From assembly GCF_900112525.1 (NCBI RefSeq), contig NZ_FOMD01000002.1, forward strand, positions 744,001 through 808,000: a DNA stretch of 64,000 nucleotides. The letters are read 5' to 3'. Shown here piece after piece: positions 53,106 through 61,632 of this stretch; position 1 is the stretch's first letter, and every line of letters starts with the position of its first letter. The translations under genes were made by a program, and so were the position numbers. The notes beneath the pieces are model-generated. The model ran no database searches. It saw only the letters and a list, made by a program, of their open reading frames with translations, and was not told the origin of the DNA. The DNA is from Klenkia taihuensis (GTDB taxonomy: Bacteria > Actinomycetota > Actinomycetes > Mycobacteriales > Geodermatophilaceae).

Positions 53106-54629
53106 TCAGCGGCTGAGCTCCTCCGCCAGGACCTCGTGCGCGCGGGCCGCCGCCGCCTCCCGGTCGGCCGGCACCAGGCCGACCCTCGTACGGCGGTCGA
53201 GCAGGTCGGCCACCGTGCGGGCACCCTCGGCCCGGACGGCGAACCGCAGCTCCCCCACCGTCTCCGGCCGGCCCTCGACCAGCGGCTCGGCACCCAGCGC
53301 GTGCACCTGCGCCGCCTCGGTGCCGTGGCGGGCGACCAGCCGGGCCGGGGCGTCCACGGCGTCCAGCACCCGCCGGGGCGCGGCGCCGACCAGCGGCAGC
53401 CGGGCCGTGACCGACCGGCGGGCGGGCCGGCCGAGCACGGCCAGCGCGGCGTCCACCGTCTCCTCCGCCATCGCCCGGTAGGTCGTCAGCTTGCCGCCGA
53501 CGACGGTGAGCACCGACCCGGCCCGGTGCAGCAGGTGCCGGCGGGAGAGGTCGGCCGTGGCGTCGCCCGGGCCGGTGCCGGCCGAGGCGGGCAGCACGAG
53601 CGGCCGCAGCCCGGCGTAGGCACCCACCACGTCGGCGGCGGTCAGCGGGTCGGCGAGCACCTGGTTGACCGTGCCCAGCAGCTGCTGCACCTCGGCGGCC
53701 GAGGGCTGCGGGTCGTCGTCGGGCACCGGGCCCCCGACCGGCTCGTCGGTGATGCCGAGGAACACCAGCCCGGTGTCCTGCGGCAGCGCGAACACGTACC
53801 GGGAGCGGGAACCGGGCAGCGGCACGGTCAGCGCCGCCGTCGGGGAGCCCAGCCGCTCGCTGCGGACCACCAGGTGCGAGCCGCGCGAGGGCACCAGCCG
53901 GATGCCGTCGTCCAGCCCGGCCGACCACACGCCGGCCGCGTTGACCACGACGCCGGCCTCGACCTCGACCCGCCGTCCCTCGACCTCGACGACCGCGGTC
54001 CGCCCGTCCACCCCCACGACCCGGGCGCCGGTGAGCACCGCGGCGCCGTACCCGGCCGCGGTGCGGGCCAGCGCCACCACCAGCCGGGCGTCGTCGGTGA
54101 GCTGGCCGTCCCAGAACGCGACGCCCCCGCCGCGGCCCCCGTGCCCGGGCCGCACCGCCGGCAGCCACGCGGCGACCTCGTCGGCACCCACCCGCCGGGC
54201 GCGGGGCAGCGAGCCGCGCCCGCCGCGCACCGACCCGCGGACGGCGTCCCCCAGCACCCCGCCGAGCCCGGCGACGGCGGCGACGTCGGCACCGGCGACC
54301 GAGGGCACGCAGAACGGCAGCGGCCGGACCAGGTGCGGCGCCGTCGTCCCCATGAGCACGGCGCGCTCGCGGGCGGACTCCCGGGCCAGCCCGACCTCGC
54401 CGTGCGCCAGGTAGCGCAGCCCGCCGTGCACCAGCTTCGACGACCACCGGCTGGTCCCGGCCGCCAGGTCGGCGCGCTCGCACAGCAGCACCGACAGCCC
54501 GCGGGACGCCGCGTCCAGGGCCACCCCGGCGCCGGTCACGCCGCCGCCCACCACGAGGACGTCGACCGCCCGGCCGAGCCGGTCCAGGTCGCGGGCGCGG
54601 CGGGCGGGGTCGAGCAGCGTCCCGGTCAC
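53106..54629 (-). CDS. glpD: FAD-dependent glycerol-3-phosphate dehydrogenase
   Basis: A 507-residue flavoprotein. The FAD motif is VLVVGGGVTGAGVALDAASRG (about 24-44), followed by SRWSSKLVHGGLRYLAHGEVGLARES, a strong GlpD mark. VVNAAGVWS, TGLVFLGITDEP and the C-terminal VVGGKLTTYRAMAEETVD follow; the last ~120 residues are the DAO_C helical domain. It oxidises glycerol-3-phosphate to DHAP, passing electrons to quinone at the membrane. GTG 54629 is six bases after CACAGT. It is divergent from the AGPS-like oxidase with only 27 bases between starts. Confidence 0.93.
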   Translation of the reverse strand: MTGTLLDPARRARDLDRLGRAVDVLVVGGGVTGAGVALDAASRGLSVLLCERADLAAGTSRWSSKLVHGGLRYLAHGEVGLARESARERAVLMGTTAPHLVRPLPFCVPSVAGADVAAVAGLGGVLGDAVRGSVRGGRGSLPRARRVGADEVAAWLPAVRPGHGGRGGGVAFWDGQLTDDARLVVALARTAAGYGAAVLTGARVVGVDGRTAVVEVEGRRVEVEAGVVVNAAGVWSAGLDDGIRLVPSRGSHLVVRSERLGSPTAALTVPLPGSRSRYVFALPQDTGLVFLGITDEPVGGPVPDDDPQPSAAEVQQLLGTVNQVLADPLTAADVVGAYAGLRPLVLPASAGTGPGDATADLSRRHLLHRAGSVLTVVGGKLTTYRAMAEETVDAALAVLGRPARRSVTARLPLVGAAPRRVLDAVDAPARLVARHGTEAAQVHALGAEPLVEGRPETVGELRFAVRAEGARTVADLLDRRTRVGLVPADREAAAARAHEVLAEELSR

Positions 54630-54656
54630 GGGCCCACTGTGCCGCAGACTGTCCGG
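54630..54656. promoter_or_regulatory. Compact divergent leaderless promoter pair
   Basis: 27 bases separate the GTG of glpD (54629, minus) from the GTG of the AGPS-like gene (54657, plus). CACAGT for glpD lies at 54636-54641 (minus) and CAGACT for the other gene at 54645-54650 (plus), each six bases before its start. Each -35 region must therefore lie inside the other gene's first codons. Confidence 0.55.
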
Positions 54657-56345
54657 GTGGCCGAGCAACCCGAACTGACCGTCCAGGGCTGGGGTCCCCC
54701 CGGCACCCGCGTCGCGCACGTGGCCGAGGGCGGCACGCTGGAGCTGACCGCCGACAAGTCGCTGGCGAAGGCGCTGCCGAAGGCCGCCCGCAAGCACCTG
54801 GCCCGGGAGCTGGGCTGGACGCCGCGGCGCACCCCGCCGGTCCCGCTGGACGACGTCGAGCTGGCCGCCAGCCGCCTGCCGGTGCCCGTGCGGGCCGAGC
54901 TGGTGACGCTGCTGGGCCAGGAGAACGTCCGCGACGACCGCGGGTCGCGGCTGCGGCGCACCGGCGGGAAGAGCTACCTGGACCTGGTCCGCCGCCGCTC
55001 CGGCGACGCCTCCGACGCACCCGACGCCGTCCTCACCCCGGCCGACACCGCCGAGGTCGTCGCGGTGCTGCAGCTGTGCAGCCGGCACGGCGTCGTCGTC
55101 GTGCCCTTCGGCGGCGGCACCAGCGTGGTCGGCGGGCTGTCGGGCACCGACGTCGACGACCGGCCGGTGGTCGTGCTGGACCTGGCCCGGATGTCCGGGC
55201 TGGTGTCGGTCGACGTGCCGAGCTCGCTGGTCACCGCCGGCCCCGGCATGCGCGGGCCGGCGCTGGAGGACGCCCTCGCCGAGCACGACCTGACGCTGGG
55301 CCACCTGCCGCAGAGCTGGGAGTTCGCCACCCTCGGCGGGTACGCCGCGACCCGCAGCGCCGGCCAGGCCTCCACCGGCGTCGGCCGCTTCGAGGACCTG
55401 GTGGCCTCGCTGACGCTGGCCACGCCGTCCGGGGTGCTCGAGGTCGGGCACCCGCCGGCGTCCGCGGCCGGCCCCGACCTGCTCGGCCTGGCGCTGGGCT
55501 CGGAGGGCACGCTCGGCGTGATCACCGAGCTCACCCTGCGGGTGCGCCCCCGCCCGGAGGTGGAGGAGTACGAGGGCTGGTCCTTCCGCAGCTGGGCGGC
55601 GGGCCTGGCCGCGCTGCAGCGGCTGGCCCGGCACGACCTGCTGCCCGACGTCGTCCGGCTCAGCGACCCCGACGAGACCCGGGCCAACCTGCTGCTGTCC
55701 GGCGGCGCGGGCGCCCGGGCCCTGCGCGGCGCGCTGCGCAGCCGCGGCCACGGCTCGGGCTGCCTGCTGGTCGTCGGCTGGCAGGGCCTGCCCACCCTGG
55801 TGCGGGCGCGGCAGCGCGCGGCCACCTCGCTGCTGCGCGAGGACGGCGGCAAGCGCGCCGGCTCCCGGGTCGGCGAGGCGTGGGTGCGGCACCGGTTCGA
55901 GGGGCCCTACCTGCGCGACCGGCTGCTCGACCACGGCCTGCTCGTCGAGACGCTGGAGACCGCGGCGACCTGGTCGGCGCTGCCCACCGTCTACGACGCG
56001 GCCCGCCGGGCGCTGCGCGAGGCGCTGGCCGGCCCCGGGAAGCAGCCGTTGGTGATGACGCACGTGTCGCACGGCTACGCCACCGGCGCGTCGCTGTACC
56101 TCACCGTGCTCGCCGACCGGGACGACGACCTGCCCCTGCAGCAGTGGCTGGGCGCCAAGCGGGCGTCCACCGATGCCGTGCTGGCCGCCGGCGGCACGCT
56201 CACCCACCACCACGCCGTGGGCGCCGACCACCGCCCGTGGCTGGACCGCGAGGTCGGGCCGCTGGGCGTGGACGTGCTGCGCGCGGTCAAGGCCTCGCTG
56301 GACCCGGCGGGCATCTGCAACCCCGGCGTGCTGCTGCCCTCCTGA
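54657..56345 (+). CDS. FAD-linked oxidase, alkyl-dihydroxyacetonephosphate-synthase-like
   Basis: A 562-residue VAO/PCMH flavoprotein. FAD-binding segments: RTGGKSYLDLVRRRSG, APDAVLTPADTAEVVAVLQL, VVPFGGGTSVVGGLSG (about 148-163) and GYAATRSAGQASTGVGRFEDLV; the C-terminal cap has THHHAVGADHRPWL and ends DPAGICNPGVLLP. The THHHAVG motif matches eukaryotic AGPS and mycobacterial AgpS-type proteins. AGPS swaps the acyl of acyl-DHAP for an alkyl ether; actinobacterial homologues are unproven and may be dehydrogenases. Divergence from glpD, which makes DHAP, fits the ether-lipid idea. GTG 54657 is six bases after CAGACT. Confidence 0.85.
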   Translation: MAEQPELTVQGWGPPGTRVAHVAEGGTLELTADKSLAKALPKAARKHLARELGWTPRRTPPVPLDDVELAASRLPVPVRAELVTLLGQENVRDDRGSRLRRTGGKSYLDLVRRRSGDASDAPDAVLTPADTAEVVAVLQLCSRHGVVVVPFGGGTSVVGGLSGTDVDDRPVVVLDLARMSGLVSVDVPSSLVTAGPGMRGPALEDALAEHDLTLGHLPQSWEFATLGGYAATRSAGQASTGVGRFEDLVASLTLATPSGVLEVGHPPASAAGPDLLGLALGSEGTLGVITELTLRVRPRPEVEEYEGWSFRSWAAGLAALQRLARHDLLPDVVRLSDPDETRANLLLSGGAGARALRGALRSRGHGSGCLLVVGWQGLPTLVRARQRAATSLLREDGGKRAGSRVGEAWVRHRFEGPYLRDRLLDHGLLVETLETAATWSALPTVYDAARRALREALAGPGKQPLVMTHVSHGYATGASLYLTVLADRDDDLPLQQWLGAKRASTDAVLAAGGTLTHHHAVGADHRPWLDREVGPLGVDVLRAVKASLDPAGICNPGVLLPS

Positions 56346-56396
56346 ACGCCCGCGTGTCGGGTTTGGCGAGGCGTGGTGCGGGACACCCTGGCCTGC

Positions 56397-56738
56397 ATGA
56401 CCACGGACGTCGATGCCACAGCGCCCGACCACGGGTCCGTCGAGCTGTCCGCCGACGGCACCCAGCTGGTGTTCTCGGGCGAGATCGACAAGGACGTCGT
56501 CCGGCAGTTCCGGGTGACCGTCCGCCCCGCCGACTGGCCCGCACGGGTCGACGTGCGCGAGGTGACCTTCATGAGCTCGGCCGGGCTGGAGCTGCTGGTC
56601 CACCTGGCCCGCAAGCAGAAGCGGTCCGGCGGCGAGCTCGAGGTCGTCGAGCCCCCCACCTCGCTGCGCCTGCTGCTCAACCAGACCGGCCTGACCCGGG
56701 TGTTCCGGTCGGTGCCGGCGCCGGTCACCCCCGCCTGA
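56397..56738 (+). CDS. STAS-domain anti-sigma-factor antagonist
   Basis: A 113-residue single STAS domain: an ELSADGTQLVFSGEIDKDVV strand pair, VDVREVTFMSSAGLELLVHLARK with the phosphorylatable Ser in FMSSAGLE (~63), and a C-terminal LLLNQTGLTRVF helix. RsbV-type proteins bind and release anti-sigma kinases. A partner kinase of the right type is at 20.0 kb, but pairing is only a guess. ATG 56397 is seven bases after CACCCT; GTG 56373 would add eight residues. It overlaps the convergent LysR gene by 14 bases. Confidence 0.88.
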   Translation: MTTDVDATAPDHGSVELSADGTQLVFSGEIDKDVVRQFRVTVRPADWPARVDVREVTFMSSAGLELLVHLARKQKRSGGELEVVEPPTSLRLLLNQTGLTRVFRSVPAPVTPA

Positions 56739-57627
56739 GCTCGCCGGCCAGCGCGACCAGCTCCTCGAGCACCACGGCCACCACCCGGCGCTCCGCGGCG
56801 TCCGGGCGGACCAGGGCGTCGACCTGCCGGCCGGCCCGCACCCCGGCCAGTGGGACGAGGCGGACGCCGGGGTGCCCGCCGGAGCTGTAGCGCGGGAGCA
56901 GGGAGATGCCGTGCCCGGCGGCCACCAGCGCCTCCACCACGTGGAAGTCGTTGATCCGCTGCACCACCCGCGGCGCCGTCCCGGTGCGGACGCCGACGTC
57001 GGCGAGCACCCGGGCCACCGGGAACCCCTCGCGGACGGCGATCCAGTCCGCGCCCGCGACGTCGGCGGGTTCCAGCGCGACCCGCCCGGCCAGCGGTGAC
57101 CCGGCCGGGACGGCGACGTCCAGCGGCTCGCGCAGCAGCGGCACCACCCGCACGCCCCCGCCCCACCCCGGGTCGGCCTCCGCCGGGCGGTGCGCCACCA
57201 CCACGTCGTGCCGGTCGGTGAGCGCGGGGAAGGCGTCCTGGGCGACGTCCTCGTCCGAGCACTCCACCGTGATGCCGCCCCGCGCCGCGACCCGGGTGAG
57301 CAGACCGGGCAGCAGCATCCAGGCCGCGCTCTGGAACGCCGAGACCCGCACCGTGCCGGTGGGCGAGCCCGCGAAGGCCGCGCACGCGGCGCGGGCCCGC
57401 TCCAGCGCGACGGCGACGTCGACCGCGGCGTCGGCCAGCGCGTCGCCGGCCGCGGTGAGCCGCAGGCCCCGGCCGACCCGCTCGGTGAGCGGCACCCCGG
57501 CGTCGCGGGAGAGGACAGCCAGCTGCTGGGACACCGCGGACGGCGTCAGGTGCAGCACCGCGGCGGCGGCGGTGACCCCGCCCTGGCTGCGCACCGCGCG
57601 GAGGGTCTCCAGCGCCCGCACGTCCAT
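56725..57627 (-). CDS. LysR-family transcriptional regulator
   Basis: A 300-residue regulator. The winged HTH is MDVRALETLRAVRSQGGVTAAAAVLHLTPSAVSQQLAVL at the N terminus, then RVGRGLRLTAAGDALADAA; residues ~90-295 form the periplasmic-binding-like effector domain. ATG 57627 is six bases after TAGCGT. The divergent EamA transporter starts 73 bases away and a 26-bp inverted repeat lies between them, so this LysR most likely controls that transporter and itself. The effector is unknown, perhaps the exported metabolite. Confidence 0.92.
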   Translation of the reverse strand: MDVRALETLRAVRSQGGVTAAAAVLHLTPSAVSQQLAVLSRDAGVPLTERVGRGLRLTAAGDALADAAVDVAVALERARAACAAFAGSPTGTVRVSAFQSAAWMLLPGLLTRVAARGGITVECSDEDVAQDAFPALTDRHDVVVAHRPAEADPGWGGGVRVVPLLREPLDVAVPAGSPLAGRVALEPADVAGADWIAVREGFPVARVLADVGVRTGTAPRVVQRINDFHVVEALVAAGHGISLLPRYSSGGHPGVRLVPLAGVRAGRQVDALVRPDAAERRVVAVVLEELVALAGELRRG

Positions 57628-57639
57628 GCAGCGACGCTA

Positions 57640-57665
57640 CATCGACAGCGCACGAGCAGTCGATG
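57640..57665. promoter_or_regulatory. LysR-type operator: inverted repeat CATCGAC-N12-GTCGATG
   Basis: Perfect 7-bp arms (57640-57646 and 57659-57665) in the gap between the LysR gene (57627) and the transporter (57700). It contains the T-N11-A pattern bound by LysR proteins and covers the -35 area of the transporter promoter (CAGAGT at 57687-57692). Confidence 0.6.
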
Positions 57666-57699
57666 GTGCTGAAAGGTCCGGTCCCGCAGAGTGGACGAC

Positions 57700-58698
57700 G
57701 TGAACACCCGGGACCGCCTGCTGGCCTGCCTCGTCGCCGTCTGCTGGGGGTTGAACTTCGTCGCCATCCACCTGTCGCTGGAGCAGTTCCCGCCGTTCTT
57801 CCTGGTGGCGCTGCGGTTCGCGCTGCTCGCGGTGCCGACCGTGCTGCTCGTCCCCCGGCCGGGCGTCCCGTGGCGGTGGGTGCTCGGGTACGGCGTCGGC
57901 TTCGGCGTCCTGCAGTTCCTCTTCCTCTACCTGGCCATGGCGGTCGGGATGCCCACCGGGCTGGCGTCGCTCGTGCTGCAGTCCTCGGCACCGTTCACCG
58001 TGCTGCTGGCCGGCGCGCTGCTGCGCGAGCGGGTCACCGGCCGCCAGGCCCTCGGGGTGGCCGTCGCCATCGCCGGCCTCGGGGGCATCGCGGTGCACCG
58101 CGCCGACGTCGACGGCGGGGCGCTGCTGCTGCCGGTGCTGCTCACGCTGTGCGGCGGGCTGGGCTGGGCGCTGGGCAACCTGGCGACCCGGCAGGCGCGG
58201 GCGCCGCACCCGCTGCGGCTGACGCTGTGGATGTCGGTCGTGCCCCCGCTGCCGATGCTGGCGGTGTCCCTGCTGGTCGAGGGCCCGGCGCAGATCGGCC
58301 GCTCGTTCACCGGCCTGGGCACGGCGACCGGCCTGCTCGCCGTCGGTGGACTGGCCTACACCGTGCTGGTGGGCACCGTCCTGGGCTCCGGGCTGTGGGC
58401 CACGCTGATGAGCCGCAACCCGTCGTCCTCGGTCGCCCCGTTCTCCATGCTGGTGCCGGTGGTCGGCATCGGCGCCGCCTGGCTGCTGCTCGGCGAGGCC
58501 ACCTCGGCCGCCGAGCTCGCCTGGGGCGCCCTGGTGGTCGGCGGCGTGCTGGTGGGGTCGACCGGCTCAGCGCGGGCGGCGCACCGGCGGCAGCTTCGCC
58601 GCGACCGAGCGGGCCAGGAAGCCGCCGACGACCGCGGACAGCACCGCGACCAGGACGACGAAGCCGCTGCCGACCTCGCGGGCGCCCAGCGCCTGTAG
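57700..58698 (+). CDS. EamA/DMT-family metabolite exporter
   Basis: A 332-residue drug/metabolite transporter with ten predicted helices in two EamA repeats: LLACLVAVCWGLNFVAIHLSL starts the first, and PVLLTLCGGLGWALGNLATRQAR the second (~150). It resembles RhtA/YdcZ-type exporters of amino acids or metabolites. GTG 57700 is seven bases after CAGAGT; GTG 57691 would add three residues. The helices end near residue 290; the last ~40 residues are charged and read across the opposite-strand membrane-protein gene (58567-58788), so this tail may be a by-product of a lost stop. Confidence 0.85.
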   Translation: MNTRDRLLACLVAVCWGLNFVAIHLSLEQFPPFFLVALRFALLAVPTVLLVPRPGVPWRWVLGYGVGFGVLQFLFLYLAMAVGMPTGLASLVLQSSAPFTVLLAGALLRERVTGRQALGVAVAIAGLGGIAVHRADVDGGALLLPVLLTLCGGLGWALGNLATRQARAPHPLRLTLWMSVVPPLPMLAVSLLVEGPAQIGRSFTGLGTATGLLAVGGLAYTVLVGTVLGSGLWATLMSRNPSSSVAPFSMLVPVVGIGAAWLLLGEATSAAELAWGALVVGGVLVGSTGSARAAHRRQLRRDRAGQEAADDRGQHRDQDDEAAADLAGAQRL

Positions 58699-58788
58699 GG
58701 CGAAGAAGCACAGCGCGGCGACGAGCACGGCCAGCCCGAGGCCGAGCAGCACCACGAACCAGGCTGGTTGACGCTCCCCGCTCTGCAC
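58567..58788 (-). CDS. Small two-helix membrane protein
   Basis: A 73-residue protein with two hydrophobic helices ([21 protein letters not shown] and [18 protein letters not shown]) and a basic C terminus (KLPPVRRPR). No family recognised; the hairpin layout fits a small membrane protein of the cell envelope. The start chosen is GTG 58788, seven bases after CAGACT on the minus strand; ATG 58806 would add six residues. It overlaps the tail of the convergent transporter by 132 bases and is divergent from arginine deiminase with only 16 bases between starts. Confidence 0.65.
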   Translation of the reverse strand: MQSGERQPAWFVVLLGLGLAVLVAALCFFALQALGAREVGSGFVVLVAVLSAVVGGFLARSVAAKLPPVRRPR

Positions 58789-58804
58789 AGGGCACAGTCT
58801 GCCC
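58789..58804. promoter_or_regulatory. Overlapping -10 elements of two divergent leaderless promoters
   Basis: The sequence CACAGTCTG (58793-58801) contains CACAGT for the plus-strand arcA (start 58805, six bases away) and, on the minus strand, CAGACT for the small membrane protein (start 58788, seven bases away). The two hexamers share three bases, so only one polymerase can open this DNA at a time. Confidence 0.55.
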
Positions 58805-60013
58805 ATGACTTCCCCCCTGGTCACCAGCGAGGTCGGCCGGCTGCGCACCGTGCTGCTGCATCGCCCCGGGGCCGAGCTGCGCCGCCTGACCCCGCGCAAC
58901 AACGACGAGCTGCTCTTCGACGGCGTGCCGTGGGTGGCCCGCGCCCAGGAGGAGCACGACGCGTTCGCCGCGGCGCTGACCGACCGCGGGGTGGAGGTGC
59001 TGCACCTGGACCGGCTGCTGGCCGAGGTGCTCGACGTCCCCGCGGCCCGCGAGCAGCTGGTCGCCGCGGCGGTCGACGACCCGCGCATCGGGGAGACCCT
59101 GCGGCACACCTGCGTGGCGCACCTGTCCGGCCTGGCGTCCGACGAGCTGGCCGCGGCGCTCATCGGCGGGGTCGCGCACGACGAGCTGCCCGGCGCCCGG
59201 GGGCTGGCCTTCGAGCTGATGGGCCCCGGCGACTTCGTGGTGCGGCCGCTGCCGAACCTGCTGTTCACCCGCGACTCCAGCGTCTGGGTCGGCGACCAGG
59301 TGGCCATCACCTCGCTGGCCATGCCGGCCCGGCACCGGGAGTCCACGATCACCGGCGCGGTCTACGCCCACCACCCGCGCTTCGCCGGCCCGCAGCGGCT
59401 CTACGACCCGACCCTGGAGCACCTCGAGGGCGGCGACGTGCTGCTGCTGGCCCCCGGCGTCCTGGCCGTCGGGGTCGGCGAGCGCACCACCGCGGGCGGG
59501 GCGGAGCGGCTGGCCCGCCGGGTGTTCGCCCGCGGCCTGGCGCACACCGTCCTCGTCGTCCCCATCGCCCAGGAGCGGGCGACCATGCACCTGGACACCA
59601 TCGCCACGATGGTCGACGTCGACGCCATGGTCATGTACCCCGCCGTCGCCGACACCCTGGTCGCCTGGACGGTGCGCGCCGGCGACGACCCGGACGCCGG
59701 TGACCTGCGGGTCAGCGGCCCGCAGCCCTTCCTCGCCGCCGCGGCCGACGCGATGGGCATCGAGCGGCTGCGGCTCATCGACACCGGCCTGGACCCGGTC
59801 ACCGCCGAGCGCGAGCAGTGGGACGACGGCAACAACACCCTCTGCATCGGCCCGCGGCTGGCGGTGGCCTACGAGCGGAACACGGTCACCAACAAGGCGC
59901 TGGAGGACGCCGGCATCGAGGTGGTGCCGATCGCCGGTGACCAGCTCGGCAGCGGCCGCGGCGGCCCCCGCTGCATGAGCTGCCCCGTCGTCCGGGACGC
60001 CTCACCGGCCTGA
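58805..60013 (+). CDS. arcA: Arginine deiminase
   Basis: A 402-residue guanidino-modifying enzyme that converts arginine to citrulline and ammonia. Family motifs in order: [20 protein letters not shown], the [11 protein letters not shown] segment, [22 protein letters not shown], the [11 protein letters not shown] His/Asp region, and the nucleophile C390 in [11 protein letters not shown] at the C terminus. All catalytic elements are present. No arcB, arcC or arginine antiporter is adjacent, so it acts outside a classical ADI operon, perhaps for acid resistance or nitrogen recovery. ATG 58805 is six bases after CACAGT. Confidence 0.96.
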   Translation: MTSPLVTSEVGRLRTVLLHRPGAELRRLTPRNNDELLFDGVPWVARAQEEHDAFAAALTDRGVEVLHLDRLLAEVLDVPAAREQLVAAAVDDPRIGETLRHTCVAHLSGLASDELAAALIGGVAHDELPGARGLAFELMGPGDFVVRPLPNLLFTRDSSVWVGDQVAITSLAMPARHRESTITGAVYAHHPRFAGPQRLYDPTLEHLEGGDVLLLAPGVLAVGVGERTTAGGAERLARRVFARGLAHTVLVVPIAQERATMHLDTIATMVDVDAMVMYPAVADTLVAWTVRAGDDPDAGDLRVSGPQPFLAAAADAMGIERLRLIDTGLDPVTAEREQWDDGNNTLCIGPRLAVAYERNTVTNKALEDAGIEVVPIAGDQLGSGRGGPRCMSCPVVRDASPA

Positions 60014-61219
60014 GCGCACCCCCAGCGCGACCAGGAGCGGCGAGGCGAACACGCCGTCGGGGTCCAGCCGGTCGAACAGCGCCCGGGCCCGGGCCAGCTG
60101 CGGCACCACCCGGACCAGCCCGGCGGCGCGCAGCGGGTGCGCCTTGCCCCAGTGCGGGCGGGCCCCGAACGGCGCGAGCACCCCGTTGACCAGCGGCACC
60201 GCCTCGGCGAGCGTGGCCGGGGTCCGCCGCCAGGTGAAGTGCACCGCCAGGGAGTCGCGGCCGTGCGCCATCGACAGCCACAGGTCGTCGGCGGCCACGG
60301 TGCGCAGCTCGCTGACCACCAGGTGCTCGCGGATCCGGTCGCCGACGGACGCCACGGCCGCGACGGCGTCGGCGGCGTCGGCCCGGTCGACGAAGAACTC
60401 CGACTGCACCTCGTCGCCGTTGCTGGGGGTGGCGTCGTGCCGGAAGTGCGGCAGCCGCTCGTGCCACGGGCCCGGGACGCCGCCCTGCGGGGTCACGTTG
60501 CCGACGATCTCGTCGGTGATCCGGTCGCGGCTCTGCGGGTCCCGGGGCGCGCCGAGCACGGTGTCGGGGACGTCGGCGGGCAGCCGGGTCTTGACCCACA
60601 GGTCGGCCGCGCCGTCCCAGCGGGTGAAGGCGCTGACGCTGTCCCCGGCGGCGAAGGCCCCGGCGACGTCGGCGAGCGGGGCGCCGCGGTAGACGTCCTG
60701 CCGCACCTCGTAGGTGGGCTCGGTGGCCAGCACCAGCTCGGTGACCACGCCGGTCGACCCCAGCGCCACCGCCTGGGCGGCGACGTCGTCCCCGGTGACC
60801 TCGGTCAGCTCGCCGTCCGGGCCGACCCGGGTGAAGGATCGGACGGCGGTGGCCAGCGCCCCGGCCCGGTCGCCGGAGCCGTGCGTGCCGGTGGCGACCG
60901 CGCCGCCGACGGAGATGTGCGGCAGCGAGCCCAGGTTGTGCAGCGCCCGGCCCTGCCGGTGCAGCTCGCGGGCCAGCGCCCCGAACGTGGTGCCGGCGGT
61001 GACCGCGACCGTGCCGTCGTCGCGCACCTGGACCCGGTCGGGCAGCGCGGTCAGGTCGACCAGCACGCCGGGTGAGTCGGCCAGGCCGTTGAAGGTGTGC
61101 CGGGTGCCCAGCGCGCGCACCGCCGGGGCGTCGCGGACGGCCTCCTGGAGCTCCTCGGTGCTGCGCGGGCGGAGGACCCGCGCGGTGTAGGTGTGCGTGC
61201 CGGCCCAGTCCTGTTCCAC
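60002..61219 (-). CDS. FAD-linked sugar-alcohol oxidase (alditol/xylitol oxidase-like)
   Basis: A 405-residue VAO-family flavoprotein. [14 protein letters not shown] holds H41, the expected site of covalent FAD attachment (His46 in Streptomyces AldO); [16 protein letters not shown], the [13 protein letters not shown] element and the C-terminal [17 protein letters not shown] follow. AldO-type enzymes oxidise xylitol, sorbitol or related polyols and release hydrogen peroxide. GTG 61219 is six bases after TACGGT. The 3' end overlaps arcA by 12 bases. Confidence 0.9.
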   Translation of the reverse strand: MEQDWAGTHTYTARVLRPRSTEELQEAVRDAPAVRALGTRHTFNGLADSPGVLVDLTALPDRVQVRDDGTVAVTAGTTFGALARELHRQGRALHNLGSLPHISVGGAVATGTHGSGDRAGALATAVRSFTRVGPDGELTEVTGDDVAAQAVALGSTGVVTELVLATEPTYEVRQDVYRGAPLADVAGAFAAGDSVSAFTRWDGAADLWVKTRLPADVPDTVLGAPRDPQSRDRITDEIVGNVTPQGGVPGPWHERLPHFRHDATPSNGDEVQSEFFVDRADAADAVAAVASVGDRIREHLVVSELRTVAADDLWLSMAHGRDSLAVHFTWRRTPATLAEAVPLVNGVLAPFGARPHWGKAHPLRAAGLVRVVPQLARARALFDRLDPDGVFASPLLVALGVRSGR

Positions 61220-61247
61220 CCGCCCACCGTAGGCGGACCGAAGAGCA

Positions 61248-61281
61248 GTACGGGCGTACCGGTTTTCCGGTACGGTCGTAC
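61248..61281. promoter_or_regulatory. Twin 12-bp operators for a TetR-type repressor
   Basis: GTACGGGCGTAC (61248-61259) and GTACGGTCGTAC (61270-61281) are near-identical palindromes separated by CGGTTTTCCG, itself palindromic. Centre-to-centre distance is 22 bp, two helical turns, so two dimers could bind the same face of the DNA. They overlap the promoter of the Gdx gene, 24 bases before its start, and the operon's second gene encodes a TetR protein. Confidence 0.75.
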
Positions 61282-61304
61282 GGATCCGAGGGAAGGAGGC
61301 CGTC

Positions 61305-61631
61305 GTGGCCTGGGTCCTGGTCGTCGTGGCCGGTCTGTTCGAGACGGCGTTCGCGGTGTCGCTGAAGAACTCCGAGGGCTTCAGCCGGCTGTGGTGGACG
61401 CTGTCGTTCGTCGTCTGCGCCGGCACCAGCTTCACCTTGCTGACCATCGCGCTGCGCGACCTGCCGGTGGGCACCGCCTACGCCGTGTGGACCGGCATCG
61501 GGGCGGCGGGCACGGCGGTCGTCGGCATGGTGCTGCTCGGCGACCCGGTGGGCACCGTGCGGATCCTGTCGATCCTGCTCATCGTGGCCGGGGTCGTCGG
61601 GCTGAACCTCGCTCCCTCGTCGGCGCACTGA
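61305..61631 (+). CDS. Small multidrug resistance transporter, Gdx/SugE-type guanidinium exporter
   Basis: A 108-residue four-helix membrane protein. E13 in GLFETAFAVSLK is the central proton/substrate Glu, GFSRLWW follows helix 1, and TAYAVWTGIGAAGTAVVGMVLLGDP is the SugE/Gdx signature rather than the EmrE/Qac one. Gdx proteins exchange guanidinium for two protons as dual-topology dimers. GTG 61305 follows GGAAGGAGG. Guanidine riboswitches often precede such genes; none is visible here, and twin TetR operators take that place. The TetR gene begins one base after the stop. Confidence 0.92.
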   Translation: MAWVLVVVAGLFETAFAVSLKNSEGFSRLWWTLSFVVCAGTSFTLLTIALRDLPVGTAYAVWTGIGAAGTAVVGMVLLGDPVGTVRILSILLIVAGVVGLNLAPSSAH

Positions 61632-61632
61632 G

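Noticed and set aside
56361-56385. SigB-type promoter GTTT-N15-GGGACA before the STAS gene
   Set aside because: Only the GGG of the -10 matches GGGTAT, while CACCCT seven bases before ATG 56397 fits the leaderless pattern better.
61219-61305. Guanidine riboswitch upstream of the Gdx transporter
   Set aside because: I could not find ykkC or mini-ykkC conserved elements; the region is explained by twin palindromic operators.
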